Source of the DNA: Megalonaias nervosa | Taxonomy: Eukaryota; Mollusca; Bivalvia; Unionida; Unionidae | Assembly: GCA_016617855.1 (NCBI GenBank) | Contig: JAECUM010001723.1 | Span: forward strand, 1-64,000 | DNA length: 64,000 bases | Reading direction: 5' to 3' | Shown here: positions 9,295-18,330 of the stretch, one piece after another | How positions within the stretch are numbered: the stretch's first letter is position 1 | How the letters are laid out: every line of letters begins with the position of its first letter | Notes under the pieces: model-generated | Told to the model about the DNA's origin: nothing | Databases searched by the model: none | The model's input: only the letters and a program-made list of their open reading frames with translations | Position numbers and translations under genes: made by a program

Positions 9295-9579
9295 ATGGCT
9301 CCACAGAAAACAGCTTCTACCCGCAAGAGAGCGTCTCCCAAAAATTCTCCTGCAGCGGTGACACCCTCTTCCTCTTTAGCGACAGTGGCCGCTGCTTACA
9401 AAGTACCTGCCCCCAAAATCAAAGTCCAAGAGAGAACGGGTATGTTACAGAGTTTACTGGATTTGTCCAAGCAAGAACTGTCGCGATTTAGTCCGTTCCG
9501 AACTCCTCTACGACGTGTGTTGCCTGTCATCAAGTTGAAACGACGTGAAGAGAATCAGTGGCGACGCATTCCGGTATAA
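9295..9579 (+). CDS. basic core-like protein
   Basis: 94 residues from a clear ATG after its own TATA box. The N-terminal half is Lys/Ser/Pro/Ala-rich like core or histone-tail proteins. The C-terminal half carries a short helix (LQSLLDLSKQELSRF) and ends RRVLPVIKLKRREENQWRR. The position before the pX-like gene and the composition fit a DNA-condensing core or minor virion protein, by analogy with adenovirus core proteins. No specific family match claimed. Confidence 0.5.
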   Translation: MAPQKTASTRKRASPKNSPAAVTPSSSLATVAAAYKVPAPKIKVQERTGMLQSLLDLSKQELSRFSPFRTPLRRVLPVIKLKRREENQWRRIPV

Positions 9580-9583
9580 AAAA
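9575..9583 (+). promoter_or_regulatory. TATA motif overlapping stop of basic protein gene
   Basis: TATAAAAAA, followed by GATCAGTATT about 28 nt later (TCAGT initiator match) and an ATG at 9637. Confidence 0.5.
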
Positions 9584-9636
9584 GACCTGAGGCAAACAAT
9601 ACGGATCAGTATTTTTCTGCTGCTGAACGCACAAAG

Positions 9637-9790
9637 ATGTCCCCTCCAAGAACAGCACGCCGTTACCATCGTGTTCCTTCTTCGGTTCAAAAAGGAAGAA
9701 CGAAAACGAAAAAGACAGTCACGGCATCCTAAAAAGCGCTTAGCCAAACAGATGTCACCCCAAAAAAGATATTCCTCTTCTACCCCCTAA
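9637..9790 (+). pseudogene. Arg/Lys-rich short protein or lost N-terminus of pX-like gene
   Basis: An ATG at 9637 after a TATA/TCAGT promoter gives 31 residues, very rich in Arg, Lys and Thr, to a TAA at 9730-9732. A second frame, open to TAA 9788-9790, continues a basic sequence and is in register with the pX-like gene downstream. Either a tiny basic protein, or the ancestral start of the pX-like gene broken by one frameshift and one stop. Confidence 0.4.
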
Positions 9791-9838
9791 GGAAAGAAAA
9801 GGAAAGGACTGCCACCTCGTTTAGCCAAACATTGGGAC

Positions 9839-10174
9839 ATGTTGTCCGTCCTGTCCAAAGCCCCTCCACCCATGCAAAAAAAAAAACTCATTCAAACTGC
9901 CTCCAAAGACATCACCGATACCGTGTGCGAATGTTGTCTGAATGTCTTGAAAGGCACAATACCTTTGTCTAAACACCAGAAAGAATACTTAGCCAAACAT
10001 CGACACGTTCTTCGCCAAATGGTCCAAAAGAAAATACCCATTGGTCAAAAGAAAAAGATGTTGGTCCAACGCGGAGGAATTTTACCCTTTTTGCCCATGT
10101 TGCTGAAAGGAGTAATGGGAACAATAGGAGGACCATTGCTGAAAGGAGCATTGGGAAACAACCTGGGAGGATGA
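9839..10174 (+). CDS. pX-like Polinton virion protein with membrane-active tail
   Basis: 111 residues from ATG 9839; the frame is open upstream to 9791. The central part (TASKDITDTVCECCLNVLKG, then a Lys/His/Arg-rich linker) and the end (GGILPFLPMLL followed by a Gly-rich hydrophobic tail) are the conserved pattern of a small protein present in most Polintons, usually compared with adenovirus pX or a capsid-associated membrane-lytic peptide. The role is virion assembly or membrane disruption by analogy only. It lies between the basic protein gene and the proline-rich protein gene. Confidence 0.65.
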   Translation: MLSVLSKAPPPMQKKKLIQTASKDITDTVCECCLNVLKGTIPLSKHQKEYLAKHRHVLRQMVQKKIPIGQKKKMLVQRGGILPFLPMLLKGVMGTIGGPLLKGALGNNLGG

Positions 10175-10246
10175 AGATAGAAAGGTCTAAGAAGATAAAA
10201 GGGACCTTTGGAGTCAAGAGATCTCAGACGTGATCCTTGAAATCCG

Positions 10247-10927
10247 ATGGAAAGACGAAAACTGGCTTTAGTGCCTTACAAACGATGGATGGAACACCAT
10301 CGTTGGTAAGAACAACGAACCCCGCATTTACCTCCCAATCCTCATTTGACCGAAATGTCCCAGTTACAACACGAATTGCAATCGTTGATGGATCGCAGCG
10401 ATTTGTCAGAAACGGAAAAAGCGCAACGGTATGGTGAATTGTTGCAACGACTGCAACTCTTTCACCAGAAAGCTTTAGACGAAAGAGTTCTACCAACTCT
10501 GAAAGATTTTAAGACTCTAATGAAAAGTCCATCACCACCTCCAGTGGTCAAGACAGATGCAGCCCCACGGATGCTTGAGGAAGAAGAGGCAAGAGAAGTC
10601 TTTCAAACACCGTCAGCAGCTCCCATCCCTAGTAAGATTGCAGCGTCCTTGTTGACCCCTTCCCCTACACCCCAACGAGAAGAACTTAAAGCTTGGGTTA
10701 AAAAGATGATGTCCACTCCACCTTCGACAGAAGTGAAAAACAAAGAAGGGAAACCAGAAGTGAAAAAAGAAAAGAAGACTAAAGCCATCATATTACCACC
10801 ACTACCATCACTACCTTCAACTTCTACACCCGTGGCACATCGGACACGTAAAGCCGTTTCTAACCCACCTCAGAGTACCATCAGCGAAGAGTGGATCACT
10901 TATTTAAAAAAATGGAGAAGGTGTTAG
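10247..10927 (+). pseudogene. Polinton helical/proline-rich protein, early stop
   Basis: ATG 10247 starts a frame (MERRKLALVPYKRW) broken by TAA 10307-10309. The frame resumes and is open from about 10355 (next ATG) to 10927, giving 190 residues: a helical N-terminal region (LQHELQSLMDRSDLSETEKA), a long Pro/Ser/Lys-rich linker and a C-terminal EEWITYLKKW helix. This layout (VP-start, helical head, Pro-rich linker) is typical of a Polinton protein encoded just before integrase; function unknown. Translation could still begin at 10355. The end overlaps the integrase ATG by 16 nt. Confidence 0.5.
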
Positions 10928-12005
10928 CCAGCATTTACTACAATCCATCCCATTCTGCAGGTTACGGAGGAGTTCAGAAATTGTATCGTGCTGCCAAAAC
11001 TCGACTGAAAAGTGTTCGTTTACCTCAAGTGCAACGCTGGTTACAAGAACAAGCTACGTGCACCTTAGACAAACCCATTCGACGAAAATTTTCCAGAAGT
11101 CGCACCCGATTGGAGGGCATCGATCATCAATGGCAAGCCGATTTAGCTGATGTCTCTCATTTGGCCACCTACAATCGTGGTTACAAATATTTGTTTTGTG
11201 TCATCGACGTCTTTTCCAAAATTGCTTGGGTCGTGCCATTGACTTCCAAATCGAGCAGTGAGTTAGTGCGAGCCCTCAAACTGGTGTTGAAAGAAAGCGG
11301 GCGTCGCCCTCTTCGATGGCAAACTGACAAGGACACCGAACTTCTGAACCAAGCTTTCCAAAAAGAATTGAAGAAACGTGACATTCATTTTTTCACCACC
11401 GAGAATCCCGAAACCAAAGCCAACATCGTGGAACGTTTTCAACGCACCTTGAAAGAACGCATGTGGAAATATTTTACGCATCTTGCCACACCTCGCCGCA
11501 CCTAGTCCAATCGTACAACCAATCTTACCATCGGAGCATTGGACGTGCCCCCCAAGAAGTGACTCCCGACAACGAAGTGACCGTCTTCGAGCGCCTATTT
11601 GGTACGTCCCCAACAGTGCCTGTCCCCAAGAAAGGTGGAGTGTTGGCATCAGGAGATTGGGTACGCATTGGCAAAACCAAACGTGCTTTCGACAAAGGTT
11701 ACTTACCCAACTGGAACACCGAATTGTTTCGTGTCACTGAACGAGTGCGTGGCCGTTATCCTCCTGTCTATAAATTGGAAGACATGAACGGAGAAGTGTT
11801 AAAAGGAACGTTTTATTTGCCCGAGTTACAACGCGTGACCAAAAAAGAAGACGACGTGTACGAAATCGAAAGCATTCTCGATCGAAGAACTCGTAAAGTG
11901 GGAAAACGACGTGTCAAAGAAGTCAGAGTACGCTGGAAAAGATATCCTCCCAGTTTTGACTCTTGGATCGACGCTTCGCAACTCATCGACTATAAAAAGA
12001 AGTGA
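10912..12005 (+). pseudogene. INT: retroviral-type integrase with chromodomain, one frameshift
   Basis: Start ATG 10912. An N-terminal YYNPSHSAGYGGVQKLY segment precedes the rve catalytic core: first Asp in WQADLADVSH, second in QTDKDTEL, Glu in TKANIVERFQRTLKERM. The frame ends at 11503-11505; the protein continues in another frame with SYNQSYHRSIGRAP, an SH3-like region (GDWVRIGKTKRAF) and a C-terminal chromodomain (YEIESILDRR to RWKRYPPSFDSWI) to TGA 12003. The shift lies at about 11475-11500 and a few residues may also be missing. The enzyme makes the 6-bp staggered insertion; the catalytic triad is intact but the shift kills the full protein. Confidence 0.92.
11991..11999 (+). promoter_or_regulatory. 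TATAAAAAG at integrase/membrane protein junction
   Basis: TATAAAAAG overlaps the last integrase codons, 12 nt before the ATG at 12011. One of several TATAAAAA motifs at gene junctions in the late block. Confidence 0.35.
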
Positions 12006-12010
12006 CCGTC

Positions 12011-12424
12011 ATGCCCTTCAACACAGCCTCAGCTACTGCAGTAACCACTCCTTCCCCCAGTTCTTCTCTGCAAGATCTAAAAAAGCAACCCTTGTGGGTG
12101 TGATGTGGAGAACGTGTGCCTAAAAGGCAAATCGTCTTTTTCTGCCATATCTTTATGGTGTATTATGTCATCGGTGCTGCCATTGCCAATTTGAGTTTGC
12201 AACAAGGAGACAAACAATTGTGGACCATTTTACTTAGCAGTTGCATTGGTTGCCTTCTTTCCAATCCGTCCCTGAAATATTCCTCTGACGGAAACAACAA
12301 CGGGAGTCTTGTGTCCAACGTTAGTCCCCCTTCCAACAGGCACCAATGTAATCACAACAATCCTCTTTTAGACACTCCTCTGATTTCCAGTGACTCCTCG
12401 GACACTAGAACTGTGGAATTATGA
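12011..12424 (+). pseudogene. small Polinton membrane protein, one nonsense codon
   Basis: ATG 12011 opens 30 Ser/Thr-rich codons to TGA 12101-12103. The same frame then runs to 12424 with a conserved-looking membrane segment (FFCHIFMVYYVIGAAIANL), a short loop with LSLQQGDKQLWTILLSSC, and a Ser/Asn-rich tail. A small protein with a membrane helix followed by a LWT-LLSSC-G motif is common between integrase and minor capsid genes in Polintons. Its stop TGA overlaps the minor capsid ATG as ATGA. Translation from the internal ATG at 12155 would remove part of the helix. Confidence 0.6.
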
Positions 12425-13332
12425 ACAACCAATTTTACTTAACGTTACCCAGTGACAATTCCATGGAGGTGTTTCCCAATAACACTTTGTCCTGTTTCTC
12501 GGCCAGATTACCTCAAGCCATCCAATTGGATCACGAAGCCCATTGGAAAGTGGCTTTAGTGGAAATGATTCACCCTACACAAATCAAAAACATCGTCGAA
12601 AATCAAAACACTTTTACGGTGGAAGGTCATGACCCGATAGTGCAACAAGCCATGGATGAACGCACCACTGTAGCTGACTTTATCAAAACACAAGACCCTA
12701 AAACTAATCGCTCCACTTATCTGTTAAAAATTCCTGCGGGCTATTATTTTAGTGGTCAACATTTGGTGAACTCCATTGCCGACAGGTTCAATTTAATGTT
12801 TGGTAAAGGCTTGGAGAAAGCCAGAAGAAGTGTCACGATCGAGTACCACAAAATAGCTCGTCGCCTACTGATCAACTTTTCAGAGGACAAAGTATTGGCC
12901 ATTACATTTTGTCCTGAATTGCATGACATTTTGGGTGGAGACCCCAAGATGATCAAGATTAGAAACGAAATACCAGCCGTGACCGGTAACTTGGATTTTG
13001 CGAAACATTTTCAATTCCCTGTAGAAATGAACCAAGGACTGAATTTGATGTTTGTGTACACCGATGTGGTGGAGTACAACGTGGTGGGACACACCTCCGT
13101 ACCGTTACTGCGTGTCATTCCTTTCAAAGTGGATTCTGCCACGAAGGCTGACGATGAAGGTGGAAACACCTATCACGTTCACCGCGAATTTGTACATCCT
13201 CACTATTTGCCCGACAGTAAGTCGTATTTCGATACTGTCAACATTACTATAAAAGGAGATCTTGGACAAAATATTTCATTCACCAAAGGGAAAGTCACAG
13301 TGAAACTCCATTTTCGAAAACGATTACTCTAA
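12421..13332 (+). CDS. Polinton minor capsid (penton-like) protein
   Basis: 303 residues, intact. The N-terminus FYLTLPSDNSMEVFPNNTLS followed by WKVALVEMIHP is the hallmark of the Polinton minor capsid protein, predicted in the family to be a single jelly roll occupying capsid vertices. Length is normal. The ATG overlaps the preceding stop in ATGA, suggesting coupled expression. It is followed 14 nt later by the pVI-like gene, then the major capsid gene, the usual order. Confidence 0.8.
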   Translation: MNNQFYLTLPSDNSMEVFPNNTLSCFSARLPQAIQLDHEAHWKVALVEMIHPTQIKNIVENQNTFTVEGHDPIVQQAMDERTTVADFIKTQDPKTNRSTYLLKIPAGYYFSGQHLVNSIADRFNLMFGKGLEKARRSVTIEYHKIARRLLINFSEDKVLAITFCPELHDILGGDPKMIKIRNEIPAVTGNLDFAKHFQFPVEMNQGLNLMFVYTDVVEYNVVGHTSVPLLRVIPFKVDSATKADDEGGNTYHVHREFVHPHYLPDSKSYFDTVNITIKGDLGQNISFTKGKVTVKLHFRKRLL

Positions 13333-13345
13333 CTTTTTGTCAGTC

Positions 13346-13714
13346 ATGTATCCTGTGTACCAAGGAGTCGCTCGACAGCGAGGACATGGTTTAGGTGATA
13401 TGCTAAAATCAGCCTTTCGTACAGAGGTTCCCGTTTTGAAACCGATGGTGACACGGGGATTGCACGCCTTGAAAGATGCCGCGTTGACGCAAGGTAAAGA
13501 ATTTCTCCAAAATGTCATCATTAACAAACAAAATCCCAAAGAATCTTTCTTGAGAACAGGCACAAATGTCTCGCTTCAAACGAGTAAAGACATTTTGGGC
13601 CGACGAGAAACTCCTATAAATGCCCTGGGCGATGCAGAGTCAGGCATTCCTGCTTCCCTGACGCCACAACAACGACAAGGCAGAAAAAGACGACGAAGAC
13701 ACCCCTTGAGATGA
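13346..13714 (+). CDS. small basic virion protein (pVI-like)
   Basis: 122 residues from the ATG at 13346. The pattern MYPVYQGVARQRGHGLGDML followed by a VPVLKPMVTRGLHALKDAA segment and an Arg/Lys-rich end (GRKRRRRHPLR) is conserved at this position in Polintons, between minor and major capsid genes. It is often likened to adenovirus pVI or other capsid cement/core proteins; exact role unknown. Intact. Confidence 0.65.
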   Translation: MYPVYQGVARQRGHGLGDMLKSAFRTEVPVLKPMVTRGLHALKDAALTQGKEFLQNVIINKQNPKESFLRTGTNVSLQTSKDILGRRETPINALGDAESGIPASLTPQQRQGRKRRRRHPLR

Positions 13715-13795
13715 CTTCACACCCCTAGAGCTAGAAAGACTAGAAAAGAAAAACCGTCCAAGAGTTAAACGTTTTTGATTATTAAATCAGAGAAA

Positions 13796-15115
13796 ATGAT
13801 GCACCGAGAGTCTTCCGCTTGTTCCAAGTCGGAACTGGATCTGTTTGCCATGCCAGCCACCATGATGGCGATGCAAGAATCCCAATGGGTCGAATTTCAT
13901 CCCCTCTCCTCTTTGACAGATTCAGCTCCCATCGAGTTTGAAATCAAAGGACAACCCGAAGATTACATCGATCTGAATAGCAGTTACTTGTATCTGAAAC
14001 TCAAAGTGATCAAAACCGACAACACCGATCCGGGAGCCGATGCCAGAGTAGCTCCCGTCAACAATTTCATGCATTCCTTGCTCAGCGAAGTGGATTTGTA
14101 CTTGAATAGCAAACTGGTCAGCAGTAGCATGGATACTTACCCTTACCAAGGGTACCTAGAAAATCTCTTGACGTATGGAAAAGAGGCCAAGAACACTCAT
14201 CTGGATGCTTGCGTGGTATGGAAACCTGACACCGCAGGTGAAGATACATTTAACGACACAGCCCTGAGAGTCGATGACAATCCTCACATTGTGGGTTTTA
14301 ACAACCGTCGAAAGAAATTCCTGCAAGGAAGTTGTTTAGAACTGATGGATCGTTTGCATTTGGACATGTGGTTGCAAGACAAGTATTTGCTCAACGGAGT
14401 GGATGTTCGCCTGAGACTCAATCGCAGCAGTGCCGCTTTCCATTTGATGGCTCATGCCAACGAGTACAAAACCATCATCCAAGAAGCCAGACTTTACGTG
14501 CGTCGCGCAGAAGTGTTACCTAAAGCGGGAAACGACATCAGTCAAACATTAAGCAGATCGACCGCCAAGTATCCGATACGACGTGTAGAAGTAGAAACGT
14601 TCACCATTGCCACTGGACTCCGATCCAAGATCGAAGATCATCTGTTCCAAGGACAGTTACCCAAACGTTTAATCGTTGGCATCGTCAGTTATGCAGCCCT
14701 CAACGGAGCCCACGATCAAAATCCTTTCCAGTTTAAGCACTACAGAGTGTCCAAGATCGAAGTCAGTCGCGATGGCAAGACCTTGTGTACCAGACCCTTC
14801 CAACATAACTTTGCCCAGAAGAATTACTTGAGATCGTACTTTTCTCTGTACGAGGCTACCGGGCAACTAGAAACCAACACCAGTCACGGTATTTCGTACG
14901 AAGATTATGTAGGAGGTTACACTTTGTCGGTCTTTGATTTCACTCCAGACCAAGGCAGCAACGAGGGACATTTCCACCCTATAAAATCCGGTCAGATTCG
15001 TGTGGAACTTTAGTTTGCAGAAGCTCTCACCGAGACGGTGAACGTCATCTTGTATGCCGAATTCGAGAATACAATCGAAATCAACAGTTTGAGAGAAGTC
15101 ATTCAAGACTATTAG
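13796..15115 (+). pseudogene. MCP: major capsid protein (double jelly roll), late nonsense
   Basis: ATG 13796 gives 405 residues to TAG 15011-15013. The same frame continues for 33 more codons (starting FAEALTETVNVILYAEF) to TAG 15113-15115, and this extension is the normal Polinton MCP C-terminus, so the first TAG is a premature stop removing the last strand region. Recognisable signatures: SELDLFAMPAT start, PVNNFMHSLLSEVDLYLN, YPYQGYLENLLTYG, NPFQFKHY and YTLSVFDFTPD. It forms the capsid shell with the minor capsid protein and is matured by the protease downstream. Confidence 0.93.
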
Positions 15116-15165
15116 AAACAATTGAAGACTCCTATCCGTCATTGAACGGTAGAGAATCTTTGGAA

Positions 15166-15627
15166 ATGGAATGGGAGGATAGCGTGAAAACAGAACCCCA
15201 AGACCAAGTCGAGGAGGACGAGGTAGTGGTCACGTCCAGATGGCCAGAACAAGAACAACATTTAGTGTCCTGTTTTGCCAAACACCTGGCGGATAAAATT
15301 ACGGAATTGACCAAGAGAGATTGCTATGGATGTCAAAATGATCATCCCAGTCAAATTCAACACAATAAATGTCTGATGATGAGTCAAGAAGAAAAATTAG
15401 ACGAGTATCTGGACGAAGCTTGGAGTCTCATCTCGGAAGAAGCAGTGTTGCATGAGTGGTATAAAGGCTTGCATGATCATTCCTGCCCTCAACTGACTAC
15501 TCTGGAAATCTATCGCATCGAAGCTCTCTTAGCCCAGAGTTGGGAGACAAGGCGAAGAAACGGCTACTTGACAAAGCGTTTCAAACAAAAAGTCAGAATT
15601 GAATTGATAACTTATCATTATCTGTGA
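15166..15627 (+). CDS. conserved Polinton protein with Cys/His motif, function unknown
   Basis: 153 residues from ATG 15166. Acidic N-terminus, then a CFAKHLADKITELTKRDCYGC segment shape: a helix followed by CYGCQNDHPSQIQHNKCLMM, a CxxC...H...H...C arrangement that may bind zinc. The C-terminal half is helical and ends basic. Proteins with this short Cys/His signature are frequent beside the capsid genes of Polintons, but I know of no assigned function. Intact, between MCP and protease. Confidence 0.6.
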   Translation: MEWEDSVKTEPQDQVEEDEVVVTSRWPEQEQHLVSCFAKHLADKITELTKRDCYGCQNDHPSQIQHNKCLMMSQEEKLDEYLDEAWSLISEEAVLHEWYKGLHDHSCPQLTTLEIYRIEALLAQSWETRRRNGYLTKRFKQKVRIELITYHYL

Positions 15628-15657
15628 AAAAACAACAAGAACAAAAAACAACAAAAA

Positions 15658-16170
15658 ATGGATACCTGGGAACTTTATTACCTTTTGAACAATAGTTCGT
15701 ATACTGCTTCTTGGAATCCTGTCGTGTGCGCTAAAGATGAACTACCTCATAGCAAGCCTCAAGACCATCAAGCTTATGTCATCAACACGGATGACAGTCA
15801 TCTTCCAGGAACTCACTGGGTTGCCGTCTACTTCTCTCAAGAGGACTGTGTGGAATATTTTGATTCGTATGGATTACCCCCTTTGGAAGACGATATCATT
15901 GACTTTATGAGAAGAAATGCCCAGACGACACGATACAATAATGTGAAATTACAAGGCACAGATTCCATGGTGTGTGGACAATACTGTGTGTATTTTCTTC
16001 ATCATCGCAGTCTTGGATATCCTTTAGTACATTTAGTGACTTATTTTCATCGTCACTCTTCTAGAAACGATGAGAAAGTAGATCGATGCTTTTGTGACCA
16101 TTATGGCTATCTTTTGTCTTTAGCTAGGAAACGTAGTGTGCATCAATGGCCTCATGACTTCCATCAGTAG
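15658..16170 (+). CDS. PRO: adenovirus-type cysteine protease
   Basis: 170 residues, full length and intact from ATG 15658. Catalytic His in GTHWVAVYF, acidic residue in EYFDSYG, and Cys in GQYCVYFLHH with the preceding Gln forming the oxyanion hole: the order of C5/adenain proteases. In related viruses it cleaves capsid and core precursors in the virion. It is the last gene of the structural block and is followed by AATAAA at 16268. Confidence 0.93.
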   Translation: MDTWELYYLLNNSSYTASWNPVVCAKDELPHSKPQDHQAYVINTDDSHLPGTHWVAVYFSQEDCVEYFDSYGLPPLEDDIIDFMRRNAQTTRYNNVKLQGTDSMVCGQYCVYFLHHRSLGYPLVHLVTYFHRHSSRNDEKVDRCFCDHYGYLLSLARKRSVHQWPHDFHQ

Positions 16171-16267
16171 AAATCTCACATGATTTCACAACGTTGTTAA
16201 CCTTGTCAAAAATAATTTGTTTGAAGTTATTGTTACTTGTTAATTATTAATAGTTGATTGTTAGTTG

Positions 16268-16273
16268 AATAAA
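16268..16273 (+). terminator. poly(A) signal AATAAA after protease
   Basis: AATAAA about 98 nt after the protease stop, followed by a GT-rich stretch (GTGTCTGTCGTTTG) of the kind that supports cleavage. Marks the end of the late block. Confidence 0.6.
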
Positions 16274-16417
16274 AAATGTTGTGTTTTGGAAAAATGTGTC
16301 TGTCGTTTGTTTTCAAAAAAAAAAAAAGACTGTGAATATATGCTCTTTGACTTTCTCTCTATCCCTCACCATGACATTCGCTATCATAGCTTTCCGACCC
16401 AAACAAAAGACCTAATA

Positions 16418-16480
16418 GGGATGTTTTCTATCGTGTCCGCGTTTGAACCATATAAAGCGGGTTGGTCTCCAGTCTGGCCA
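16418..16480 (+). promoter_or_regulatory. accessory promoter module 1
   Basis: GGGATGTTTTC with GTGTCCGCG (16418-16440), TATAAAG (16451-16457), then CCAGTCTGGCCA (about 16469-16480). The same three blocks recur before the genes at 19068 and 20290. Confidence 0.65.
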
Positions 16481-16513
16481 ACAAGTCTCGACCAGTAGAG
16501 GAAGAAGCAACAC

Positions 16514-17507
16514 ATGAACAGTACAGTGTTAGAGATGGAAGTGCTCATACCGGAACAAGCCATGAATGCCATACTAGGCCTCGGACTAAAGTTGGCATCT
16601 GGCTGGAGCCTTAGGGCGCAAGCTAAACGTACTACGTTATTGCTAATCTGGGAAGCAAACGACCCATATAGGATAGAAAACACCCCAGGAGGAAACAACT
16701 GAAGGCCAGTAGAAAATAGGAGAGTTCTAGAACAACAGTGCCCGCAGAGAAAGGAAAGAACAACGACAACTGCTCCAGTCTAAATTTCTGCTCCCACAAC
16801 ATCAACAATGGCCACGCAGACAACTTCGGATACTGGGGACCAACAACTGGGAACTAAAATAAGGGAGCTAAGAGAGGCACTTGGAGTGGATATATCTAAG
16901 GAACCTGCATTAATTTTCCCTAAAACTACTTCACAGGCATCAACATCAGCGAGAAAGCCGACAAACATCAAAGAAACATCAAGCAGAGAAAAGGAGGGAA
17001 AACAGCAAGAAAAGGCGGGAAAACAACAACAACAAACCACTACAAAAATAGTGGTACCACCGCAAGCGGCTACACCGCAGCCTAAAATCACAAGCTATGC
17101 AGCGGCAATCAAACATGGGACTGACACCTCTCCCTCTAGTGAACCTGAAGTAAACAGAGGATGAAGAAATGGATACCGACCAACAGAGACTAATTGATCT
17201 AGGACTGGAAAAAAACGCTTAAGGATGAAAAAAGGCTACTCACTTCATCAGGGCAGTAAAATACCTAGGATGGAGATCTCTGAAAACACCTAAACCTAAG
17301 TACCAACAGTGTGAATTTGGAATCATGATCCTGAGTCAGTACTACAGGAAGGCATATGGAAAACGCCCACTAGCCAAACTTATTGAAGCAACTGAGAAAT
17401 TCACGGAGCTGTATGGGCTTGAAACCTTCCCGGAGAAACGTTACAAAGAACAACGTACCGCTGCTGAATGTGAAGAAGAAGAAGTATACCACGGCACAGC
17501 ATTCTAA
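16514..17507 (+). pseudogene. right-arm accessory gene 1, multiply broken
   Basis: ATG 16514 gives 62 residues (helical start, LGLGLKLASGW) to TGA 16700. The same frame has another stop near 16781 and then opens again from ATG 16808 to 17164 (118 residues, Lys/Gln/Thr-rich low complexity with TPQPKITSYAAAI). A different frame then continues from about 17170, with stops at 17218 and 17224, to 17507; its end contains VKYLGWRSLKTP and SQYYRKAYGKRPLAKLIEA. Shared promoter upstream and a degenerate stem-loop downstream frame one ancestral gene of about 330 codons. Family unknown; several separate small genes are the alternative. Confidence 0.5.
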
Positions 17508-17520
17508 CTGCCGTAATAAC

Positions 17521-17536
17521 AGCCCTTTTTAGGGTT
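17521..17536 (+). terminator. degenerate histone-type stem-loop
   Basis: AGCCCTTTTTAGGGTT: stem of five or six pairs including a G-U, loop TTTT instead of TTTC. Flanked by AAC upstream and CCAAA downstream; no clear GAAAAGA element. It follows the stop of accessory gene 1 by 14 nt, the same place as the intact stem-loops. Confidence 0.5.
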
Positions 17537-18296
17537 CCAAATTGCCACTTTTATTTTAAAGGGGTTCCATTTTGGCCAGGAATCCCAATTATAACAATCT
17601 ATTACTCTAATTTGATCCTTTTGGCCGGCTGCTCTAAATTCAAACCGATTGACTAATATTGACTCAACTATCATATGTCGCTAAGACATACTAGTATTTC
17701 AGATTGTTAGGGACTTATTGAATGTACACAATGTACTAGTAAAATTCGATTGATAGATGGTAGGAAAAATTTTACAAACTGAATGAATTTGGCTAATTGC
17801 AGAGGTGGCTTACACATTATTGGCATAAGGATATGTCCATTAGTACATCTGGACTGGATTTGAAATTGGTACAGCCTTCCCCTCCTTCTCCTTGCTAGGA
17901 CACCCGTACATGGACGGTATGTGGAACGATTTCCACCCGTCCACACACCAGGTGCCCGAATGAGACGTCATTGCTGCCAACCAATGGCAGCGGACGTCCT
18001 TAACGCTTGGTTGACTGCAGCAGTACTGACTATGCTTGAGTGCGTGTTGGGTCCATTCCCTCTCCAACAACTGCCCCTAGCTGGTGAAATGGCTGCAACA
18101 TTACACAGTCGTCACCAGCTAGAATAAAGAAACATCTTGGGCATATTTAATAACCCTCTTTGAGGGCATTAAAGCCTGGGGGATGTGGCACGCTTTCCTT
18201 TCCCCAGGATCATTTAGAAGTCCGCCATGCGGACATTAACTAGTCGCGCATGTCCGAAAGGACGAATGCGACCTTAATTCAAAGTTAGTTAATTAG
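17537..18296. other. intergenic region, no convincing gene
   Basis: Open frames here are short and unconvincing. At 18220-18276 there are two adjacent imperfect hairpins: GTCCGCCATGCGGAC, and a longer one with a GTCC-GAAA-GGAC tip closed by GTCGC/GCGAC. They lie just upstream of the promoter of the 18331 gene and may be structural or regulatory. Confidence 0.4.
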
Positions 18297-18329
18297 TCAG
18301 TCTGGCCATCCACTGTTGACTCGTCAACC
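18297..18329 (+). promoter_or_regulatory. accessory promoter module 2
   Basis: TCAGTCTGGCCATCCA (18297-18312) followed by the inverted repeat GTTGACTCGTCAAC. No clear TATA: TTAATTAG lies just upstream. The ATG follows at 18331, so the inverted repeat lies at the very end of the leader. Confidence 0.6.
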
Positions 18330-18330
18330 T

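Noticed and set aside
18155..18170. CCCTC-TTT-GAGGG as another histone-type stem-loop
   Set aside because: The loop is three bases, the flanks do not match, and it follows no gene end.
18247..18276. Hammerhead-like GTCC-GAAA-GGAC-GAA hairpin
   Set aside because: The essential CTGATGA core strand and the cleavage-site arrangement are absent, so it is just a hairpin.
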